Positions 55,831 through 64,000 of a stretch of DNA of 64,000 bases are shown here, piece by piece. The notes under the pieces were generated by a model. That model ran no database searches and had not been told where the DNA came from. It saw only the letters and a list, made by a program, of their open reading frames with translations. The translations under genes were made by a program, and so were the position numbers. How positions within the stretch are numbered: the stretch's first letter is position 1; each line of letters opens with the position of its first letter. Source of the stretch: Ischnura elegans (taxonomy: Eukaryota > Arthropoda > Insecta > Odonata > Coenagrionidae); the NCBI RefSeq assembly GCF_921293095.1, contig NC_060251.1, positions 40,219,644-40,283,643 on the forward strand, written 5' to 3'.

Positions 55831-57039
55831 TATTCGTTCGTATTAAAGGGACTTTCGCCCAAAATCGAGCCAGAACTGCGCTTCAATACATCGCGTCTAC
55901 GGCAGGGTGCATTCGTTCCGAGATGCTCCAGAGAGAAAGTATTCTTAAAAAAAAAGACGCCCGTGTGGTCGATGCGCGGCGTGGAGAGTGAGTGATATGA
56001 GGGAAGCGTCGTGTGAGTAGCACAGCCGTCGCCGGTAATTGGGGATTCCAAAAAACTGGGGCACCACATTTACGGCCGCAGAACACGGAATTCGACCTAG
56101 GATGCAAACCGATATCATAGAGCAAGGCCGGAACTAGGAGTTTAGTCAGGGCAGAGATATTTACCCCTCCCATAAATCCCCCACCGCTATAATATGATAC
56201 ATACGTAAGCTATTTTTTTGAGATGGTAATTGAAATTACACACCCTATGTAAGAGATGAAATTTTATTAATTTATCGTTCAGTAATTTATTAAGTAATAA
56301 TTATTTTTTAAATAATTTAATTAGAAATTTTTAATTAAATCTTTTAATAAACTTTAAATTATCTTGATAGTTTGATTGATAGTTTAATGCTCTTGTTTAT
56401 GCTGCTTAATAATATTGACTTGAATGCTCGATAAAATTAAAATAAAACTTAACAAATTTTCAAATTTTGTCGCCCCCTGAAATGTGTCGCCCGTGGCACA
56501 TGCCCCCTCTGCCCCACCCTACTTGTATTTGTAGTTGTTTATCGTCTGCAACGTGCATTGCTGCCATATTTAAGTTTTCCTTAATGTCATCTCTTTCTCC
56601 ACGACTCGACATTGAGTAGGGGTCAGCAACCGGCGGCTCGCGATAGGCATATGGCTGATGAATCCATATCATCACACTCACTTGAAGTTGAGAAGGATCA
56701 CACGATTAGACTAACGCAAGGAGTTACGACATGTTGATTCGATGCTAAGCATGGGCCATCGGAAGAAGAGACGAGGATAGGACCAACGCTTTTGAGGAGC
56801 AGGACCGGATTTTCCCATCGGCTAACTATGCATCAACCTAGGCCCCAGGTCACATCAGTGTAAATAATAACAAAAAAAATAATTTTGATGCACGATAAAA
56901 CTTTAATTTTACGGTATTAATATATATGGTCGCGATAAATTATAAATCTTACCTGATTTAAAATACGTAACAAAACAAACATCAGCATCAGTTCATTGTA
57001 GAAATAATCTATCTACACACAATAGACACGACACCAAAG
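55831..57039. other. spacer, nothing recognised
   Basis: GC-richer at 55880-56130, AT-rich at 56220-56450. No coding exon or element boundary supported. Confidence 0.35.
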
Positions 57040-57287
57040 CCAAGGGCGTACCCAGGATCAAAACTAGGGGGGGGGGGGGGGGCAAGCCATGGTTGTTTAA
57101 GTTATAGGTAACATTTAAGCATGGAAAATGTGAATGAAATCAGCATTTTAAGGAAACTGTAACAGCTCTATATTAGTTTTTAAAATTATTTGCTCGAAAA
57201 AATATTATTTTCCGTAAAAACATTTGCGATTTTTGCTTTTAGGGGAGGGCAGCTGCCCCCTCCTCCCCCTCGCTGGGTACGCCCATG
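57040..57287. mobile_element. hAT-like MITE, family A, copy 4
   Basis: Starts CAAGGGCGTACCCAGGATC and ends CGCTGGGTACGCCCATG. Perfect 8-bp duplication ACCAAAGC at 57032..57039 and 57288..57295. A run of G lies inside the left end and GGCAGCTGCCCCC near the right. Confidence 0.85.
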
Positions 57288-57533
57288 ACCAAAGCAGTAG
57301 CAAAAATACAAACTAAACCGTTCAGGGTTAACTATGATGATTTTAACTCATAGTCGAGACCAAATATAGGTCTAAATAAATCACCGTCTGCGAACTCATG
57401 CAATGAGACATGGTGGAGGTGGGTGAATCCGTCCTTGACGCACAGCCGTAGTCCACTGAAAATTGTAAACAAACTGTACAGTCCGCTCTGCCAAACCCCG
57501 CGCTAGGGCTTCCCGGAGCTTGATATATAGATG

Positions 57534-57678
57534 CAGTAGCGGATCCAGGATAGGGACAAGAGGGGCTAAGTGAGGTTAAAATTCCAGCTGTAGTGGGGGT
57601 CGGAAAAAATCACCATTCTATCTAGTGTAAATTGGATACCCAAGGGGGTGGGGGGATAGCTCCATAGATCCGCCACTG
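57534..57678. mobile_element. hAT-like MITE, family E-like, short
   Basis: Starts CAGTAGCGGATCCAGGAT and ends ATAGATCCGCCACTG. Flanks TATAGATG and TATAGGTG match at 7 of 8. Only 145 bp. Confidence 0.75.
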
Positions 57679-57686
57679 TATAGGTG

Positions 57687-60600
57687 TACAGTCACTTCGA
57701 CAAAACGGCACTGCACTGGCAAACCCTCGATTTAAGCAAATATCATGATTTGTAATTCGTCCTGCCCCCTCACCAATCCAAGTAATGTTTTACAACATTT
57801 GAAAATTCGCATTAACAATAAATTTTCTTACTATTTCAAATTAAATTTCAAACTTTTTCTTTCATTGAGTCTGCGAGGCCCTCTTTGCGGCTGAGTCCCC
57901 AAAGCGGCCGATTTCTTTGCCTACATAAAGTGCTTCAGCCGGCACTGGCCTAGGGTTTCATGATCAAGAGGGGCCTACATTCAAATTGTCGGCAAAAATA
58001 AAAATTACGCTGTTCTTAAAACAGTAACACAAAAACACTGAACCTAGAACAAGGAGAAATTTTACGCATATGACTTAATAAAAAAAAGCATAAAAAAGTA
58101 TCGGTTAAGATCAACGCCTTTGGTTCATTGGGTCTGTTCGTTTATACACAGGGCCTTTCAGGAGGAATATGCAGTATTATTCCATGAGGTAGTTGGGAAG
58201 ATAATTTTAATAACTTTTTTCCTATAAAAACAGGGTCGCAACTCCTTAGTTACTGAGCAATGGCAACGCAAACACTTTTTGGATGCACTCGATATTTACC
58301 ATGGCAACGGTGTTTCTCGAGTTTCCAGCCTTATCGACATTTTATTTAATATTCTGGATTTTTAGGGACATTAAAAAATTAAGTTTGGACGACAATATGC
58401 GATTAAAATTTTCGGAAACAATTGATCTTTGAGCTTAATTTAACGAGAGCTTTCATTTTCGACGGTACGATTGCGCAATGTAACCGATTTTGATGGATTT
58501 TATTAACCCCATTTCATGGTTGTCATTAGCCCTGATGAGGTCTCCGACATACGGGAGGAAACTATTGCTATTTAGTCTTGACGCGGGTTACCCCAAATAC
58601 CATTTATTGACATCACTTATAATTCAAAATATTCTGCCATTTGAGGTACTTTTACATGAAACACCCTGCTACATTCCTGGTACATCTCCGTCCCACATTG
58701 AACTCCCCTTTTGAGTAGAAACAAGTCCTGTTTCCTTAAATTTAATTAGAGATTGATTGATCTATACTCGAAACTTATGCCTAATCCATTATGATTTCCA
58801 TTTCTTATTGACATGAAGGCATTGCCCTTATTTTCTGATATCCTCCGCGTTTTTTCTCTTTAGATGCTCACTGAAAGCAAAGCAAACTGTATTTAAACAC
58901 TAATTAAGGGCGTGAAATCGACAGCAGTGTGCATGGGATTTCCAATTAACTCATCTTCCTCTCCTCCTAACGCGAACGAGGGGAATAATGATCGTGAAGA
59001 CGAAACGTCGTTCTGCGCATGACGCCGAGATTGAGGTGAGCTTCGTGACTTCGAAGCCGGGTTATTCCAATTATCCAACACTTTCTGCTGTTTGGCTAAC
59101 CGCATCGGGTATCTCGGGCAAAGAAAGGGGATGCGTTGCTCGGGCAGATAGATGTATGGAAAAGGATTAGGCGCGCAACAATTAGAGCGAAGAAATTGCG
59201 TGACGACCAGTGTATGAAGCCCGTGGGGTCTGGAATTAAGACCGGGTAGCTGAGTGAGAACCCCTGGTGTCACTCGGCTACCATCCGACAATAGTGCATC
59301 CTGGTGTGCACTCCCTGAATAATAGCAGTGATCCGGATTTGATCGGTGCTCTGCCGTGCCCGCGAAGATGATTTGGTGCGGTTTCCGAGAAGGGGAAAAA
59401 ATGTGCAGCGACCTAAAATCGCATTGAATGCGGAAGTACTTCCACTATTGTGCCATTTTTATAGTCTCCGAATGAAGGAAGTATGTTGACTAAGTGAATT
59501 AGTGTAAAATAAAATAAATAAAGATAAAAAAACACGCCTTTTTCAAACCAGCACAATATGGACTAAAAAGTTGAAAAAAAAAGTTTTTATCGCTCGGATA
59601 ATACATCATGAGTGTTGATTAGATTAATTGGAAGTGAGTGTTGAAGAGCCTGATGGCTGAGTACAGCCCGTATGATACTTCCCAATTTATTGGCGAATCC
59701 AATGTTTGATGGATTGTGGTTCAACTGACACGCACCAATTTCTGGCCCAATATCCTTTTCATAATATTGGACACAATTTCTCGCCCAATTTGGAATTTAG
59801 AACAGGTTCTATTTTCTCGCGTCCAATCTCCAATCAGAAGTCAGTTTTGTTGACTCCTAGTCGCCAAAACCAACAAGCTCTTTGCAAAACTATCCGGTCT
59901 GGTTGTAAAACATGTTTTTTTTTCTGAGAACTCGCTTGAAATTTCTAAAATGTGGACGAAAGAAGGTATTTCACTATTGATTGAAGCGTACAAATCACAC
60001 GAATGCTTGTGCAACTTAAAATCATCGAAATACAATGGCGTTCTCTAGCGGCACATTAGAACACTATTATGGACAATATTAGTGTAAATATTGAAACCTG
60101 TCATGCGGTACGAAACGCTCAATATTTTAAATATTATTGAGTTCCAATTTAATGGCTGACAAATTGGAAAGTGTCATGCGGGCTTCAAGATCGGCAGACA
60201 ATATCAATATTTTAATCTAATCAGCAACCACGCTTTATTTTCAGAGTAATTTTAGCGATTTTTCGAGAAAAAATAGCCTGAAAGCACTGGCGGCAGTATT
60301 TATTTATTATTAACCGATTTTAAGATAATAACTATCCGAGATCCAAATTTAAGCTCATGACTTTTGATAGTTACGGGAAAGTTAGAGGACAACTGCACCA
60401 AAGCTAGATGTCTTCTATAGGCCTTCTTAAACGGGGCACGTCATTTCGCAGGTCAGCACTGAAAACATTTTTAAATTTGCGAGAATGTGAGCTCAGCATT
60501 AGAGCAGGAGCTATTTTACCATCTCGCGTACATGCATTATCGCATGTTTTCTGGCACTTGACCGGTTTACACGACGCAATTTTGACCGCACCTTCGTACA

Positions 60601-61063
60601 TAAGGATGCATCACGGGCAGTCGCAAAAAAAAGAAAAAAATTCTGGGGTGGGGGGAGGAAATGAAGCCCTCAAAGTCCCCTACTACCTGCCTAAAGCCTA
60701 CTTGGCTGCGGAATGGGGAATTCAGAACATGCATTCGTCTTATCCTGAAAATTAACGCGAAAATGATTAATTCATAAGGCCTCAAAGAGTGGCCTGACCC
60801 CCCGAGATTTTGTCTTACTGATATTGCCCCATTTGGATTTCTCTTCCTCTACACGTCGGGGGATTTAACTTATCTCTGTCGTTGAGCAAATGCCTCCGGA
60901 ATAAGATTTTTTAAACACCTCTTTTCTTTCTGCTCTTGCTTCACGTTTTTTTCATTTTCGTGAAATATAAAATGCCACTGCAATACGATATCTCTTAAAT
61001 TAACCCGTACATATTTTCCTCTGGATTTTCCGCACGAATGCTTTCAAGTGTTACGAGGGTGTA
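57687..61063. other. spacer, no gene recognised
   Basis: Scattered open frames up to ~130 codons (58893..59291 minus, 60408..60755 plus) show no motif that I know. At 58988..59035 a short plus-strand frame ends at GAG|GTGAGC and could be an exon, but nothing confirms it. Confidence 0.35.
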
Positions 61064-61399
61064 CCCAGGATCATAACTAGGGGGAGGGGGGTAAGCCATC
61101 GTCTAGGAGGGGTAAGCCAAGTTGTGACATTTTAGCATGAAAAAGGTGAATGAAACCAAAATTTTACGAAAATTATAACAGCGCTTTATTAGTTTATGAG
61201 ATTATTTCCCTGAAAAAATAGTTTTATTTAAGTTGCATATCTTATACTAATGCAACTGATTATTCGTGGGTTTAAAGAAATTTTTTTGAATACTCTCGTT
61301 TTTTATTCAGTACTGATTTTGCTTAAAGACTTTTGTGATTTTTGATTCTAGGGGGGTGGGGGCAGCTGCCCCCCCTGCCCCTCGCTGGGTACGCCCATG
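61064..61399. mobile_element. family A element, copy 5
   Basis: Left end CGAGGGTGTACCCAGGATC; right end TCGCTGGGTACGCCCATG. Interior matches the 48036 and 57040 copies. No clear target duplication. Confidence 0.7.
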
Positions 61400-62117
61400 A
61401 ATTATTACTTAATGTATGAATAAACGCTTTCGTGAACTCTCAACTACCTCGCAAAAGCATAACATGAAATTAACTAGCATGGCGATTAATAAGGACTAAA
61501 AAGAGCATCTATGGAATATGATTGGCTTGGAGGTTTTCGCTGTATTAAGAACATTATACTCTTGAGAAGTAAATCAATGTCAACATACCAAAATCATCCT
61601 TACCATATAGTAGATCAGAGACCTTGACCTTTTACATGAGCTATTGACAATAGTAACGGGATTAGTTAAATGATTCGACATATATAGTACTCAGTTAATG
61701 TTAATCGGAACTTAAAATTCCAAAAGTATATATTTGTAAAGGAATCCGAACTCATTCCCTGGATTTGTTTGGAGGGCATTTTTAGCACCTCAAACACTAC
61801 CTCAGTCGGGTGGGAAGCAGGGAGGGCTATCGAGACCAAACGAAAGTCATAACCAGTAAGATTTCAATAGTTTCGTGCCCGGGAACGAAATGAAAAGGAA
61901 TAAAATCCCGCGGAGCTAACGTCAGGGTCGAAACGAAATCCGAGTCAAAACTACTTCGGGTCGACACGAAACTAAACCTCTGGGCAGGGATGCTAACTTA
62001 AAAAAAATATTGGGGGGGCTCAAACCGGGGATCTTGCCCCAGGAAATTTTATAAGTAGTGAGTTTAGTTTCGACCCACACACTGAGTACGAAGAATGGTT
62101 GAATAGTGTAAAGGTTC
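61400..62117. other. spacer, nothing recognised
   Basis: No supported coding or repeat content; a G-run at 62010 may be an old element end. Confidence 0.35.
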
Positions 62118-62755
62118 GCCCTACCGCCTCTAGATGCATGGGGCTCATTCTCACTCACAATATTCTAAATTCACACATTGATTGTCCTGATTTGCTTTCA
62201 TCCATTAATTTCAGAGTGCCTTGCCGACCCACTCGTACACATTCCTTACTCCATACGCCTATCCCTAGACCAGTGGTTCCCAGCCTTTTCTTGTTTGAGG
62301 CACCCTTGGAAAGCCTTTCAAAAGTTCCCGGCACCCTTATAAGGAAATAGATATTTAAAATCTCCCTCCCCCCCTCCCGCCAAGAGAAAATGACGTTAGT
62401 GCAATTTTTTCCCCGAAATTTTGGCGGCACCCTCAAAAGATCTCACGGCACCCCTTAGTGCCGCGGCACACCGGTTGGGAACCACTGCCCTAGACTATCC
62501 CTCGTTAAGCGCTCACTCCAACACCGCCTTTGCTCCTTGCTCAATTCATTACCATACAATATTGACCCGTTTTTTCTGCCCTTAAACTCATTTATCAAAC
62601 TTGCCATTTCCCATTCCTCGGCTAATAAAAAAACCTCCCTCTCCACCTCCCTTTCCTCGTGCCTTCTATTCTGTTCTATCTTATGCCACTGCTCTCTGTT
62701 CAGACTTTTTATGTTAAAATTTTATGTTTGTAACTGCGTCACTATAAATTGGCAG
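62118..62755 (+). pseudogene. 3' end of a non-LTR retrotransposon ORF, interrupted
   Basis: The plus strand reads ILNSHIDCPDLLSSINFRVP and, after a 217-bp insertion, LVKRSLQHRLCSLLNSLPYN. This resembles the last ~100 residues of LINE reverse-transcriptase ORFs (the DLL..INFRVP.R.TR region). An AAATAAATAAATAA tail follows at 62778-62792. 5'-truncated and broken by a MITE. Confidence 0.6.
62271..62487. mobile_element. hAT-like MITE, family G, inside the LINE fragment
   Basis: Starts CAGTGGTTCCCAGCC and ends GGTTGGGAACCACTG. Perfect 8-bp duplication CCCTAGAC at 62263..62270 and 62488..62495. CAGTGGTTCCCAACC ends are widespread in hAT (Charlie-like) elements. Inserted after the LINE. Confidence 0.9.
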
Positions 62756-62879
62756 AAATGCTGTATGTGAGCAACTCCTTAAATAAATAAATAACGCGCA
62801 ACGCAGTATTCAGTCGAAATATGACGATGATAAATGCTTTAACCTCTCCACATTCTGTCATGGAATGGGAATACTTTCA

Positions 62880-62978
62880 TTTTAATTCAGTAATGATTTT
62901 TCTTAAAGACTTTTGCGACTTTTGCTTCTAGGGGGGGGGGGCAGCTGCCCCCTCCTGCTCCTCGCTGGGCACGCCCAT
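62880..62978. repeat. family A element fragment (right end)
   Basis: TTTTTCTTAAAGACTTTTGC, the G-run with GGGCAGCTGCCCCC, and CTCGCTGGGCACGCCCAT match the right third of 61064..61399. The rest is missing. Confidence 0.65.
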
Positions 62979-64000
62979 TACCTCCTCGATAAACCATACC
63001 GCAAAAGAGGCATTTTGAGTCAGAAAGAAGAAAAATTGAAAAGCGCAGTAAAATCAGAAAGAAGTACCTCAGGTAAAATGGTTTTGAAATAGTAAGAATT
63101 ATACTAATTTCCAGGGCATACTCGGATTTACACGTTTGAGAAACATAGGCAGTACAAACCACGCTATTGGCTTTGTGAGGGATGAGCTTCACCTTGGCCT
63201 ATGTAAACCGAACCCCTGGGTTCAACCAGGGGCGGTCTGGGGTGATTGGGGGCCCTCGGCTGGGCTCATGACGGCTCCCCCCTTACATTGAGGGATTCGG
63301 GGGTGTTTCCCGGGGAAAATGTTTTTACGAAATTGCATTCCCGGAAATGAGTCTTGACTCTATTCTGGCACTCAAAAGCCAGATAAAATTGAATAAAAAG
63401 GCAATTTGTTTGGAAAAAATATAAAGAAAAGTGAGAATTTCATAGCTTACAAAATTTAATAATGCATGTAGATTCTATTATCTATTATTTAGTGTATTTT
63501 TTCCCTGAAACCTCGTTGAGATCTAAAAAGAACCTCAAAAATATCATTTTCGAATGACCCTTTCAAAAAAGAATCAGGTTCTCTTTTATCTTCTGACACC
63601 TTTATTTTATTTTTTATATCATATTATTACACAGCGTATGTCGTAAATAAAGCAACCAATGAAAATGTAGAATTTTATCATCATCACTGGTCAACAATCC
63701 TAGGATTGGTTTGACGCAGCTCTCCACTCAGTTCTCCTATCAGCTAATCTTTTCAAGTAGAATTTTATAACGGCAAAAAAAAACTTTGGTCCAAGTACTC
63801 TTGGGTCTTTTAATTACACTTTTTATACGCGCTTCACGATAGACGCTAGCTTTACGGGGGCCCCGTAACCTCAAGCCCCTCGGCGATCGCCGACCAGCCG
63901 ACCTAGCCACGAGGTAGTAATAACACCACTCTCCTCTAGTACTCAGGACCCATGCTCTACCAAATGTGTATTTACTGGGACAGGAAAAATTGTGACACGA
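62979..64000. other. right edge of window, no gene recognised
   Basis: Near 63680..63760, GGTCAACAATCCTAGGATTG and GACGCAGCTCTCCACTCAG look like an interspersed repeat remembered from other arthropod genomes; unverified. Otherwise unassigned. Confidence 0.35.

Overview
The window is nuclear DNA from an animal, most likely an arthropod and probably an insect. The evidence is AT-rich sequence, GT-AG introns of hundreds to thousands of bases, claudin-like four-pass membrane genes and a BEN-domain gene. Transposable elements make up most of the remaining structure. No operons, ribosome-binding sites or CRISPR arrays are expected, and none is seen. I cannot name the species from the sequence alone.

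Four host gene models can be supported. (1) A three-exon claudin-like gene on the minus strand, 3968..7751, 221 aa. (2) A four-exon paralogue in the same orientation, 13933..19157, 215 aa. The two share two phase-1 intron positions; the second gene has one extra intron just before the GLWxxC motif. (3) The 3' half of a PfkB-family kinase gene, most like pseudouridine kinase, on the plus strand, 23906..26922. It has four exons and a GAGD motif, and its N-terminal exons are not visible. (4) A complete three-exon BEN-domain/coiled-coil gene on the minus strand, 44398..48953, 323 aa. The two claudin-like genes look like a local tandem duplication. The kinase and BEN genes have no evident functional link to them or to each other.

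The rest is a dense layered mobile-element landscape. At 20464..23353 lies a young Penelope-like retroelement with an RT plus GIY-YIG ORF. It is headed by an inverted 494-bp copy of its own 3' end and flanked by a 13-bp target duplication. At 29825..33054 is an element with ~645-bp inverted arms and an 8-bp flanking duplication. A Harbinger-like element with TTA flanks occupies 35894..38312. There are many short GC-ended elements with 8-bp target duplications (hAT-like, at least six families), four TTAA-flanked piggyBac-like elements that often carry short palindromes next to the terminal repeat, three copies of a TIR element with internal deletions, a pogo-like element containing a 144-bp tandem repeat, two copies of a tRNA-derived SINE, and LINE fragments. 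Several elements are nested, which gives relative insertion orders.

Layout: 1-3.9 kb no gene seen; 4-8 kb claudin-like gene A; 8-14 kb element-bearing spacer; 14-19 kb claudin-like gene B; 20-23 kb Penelope element; 24-27 kb kinase exons with element-filled introns; 28-43 kb almost entirely mobile elements; 44-49 kb BEN gene; 49-64 kb elements and sequence I cannot assign. No function could be given to large parts of 9-14, 40-43, 52-55 and 57-61 kb.
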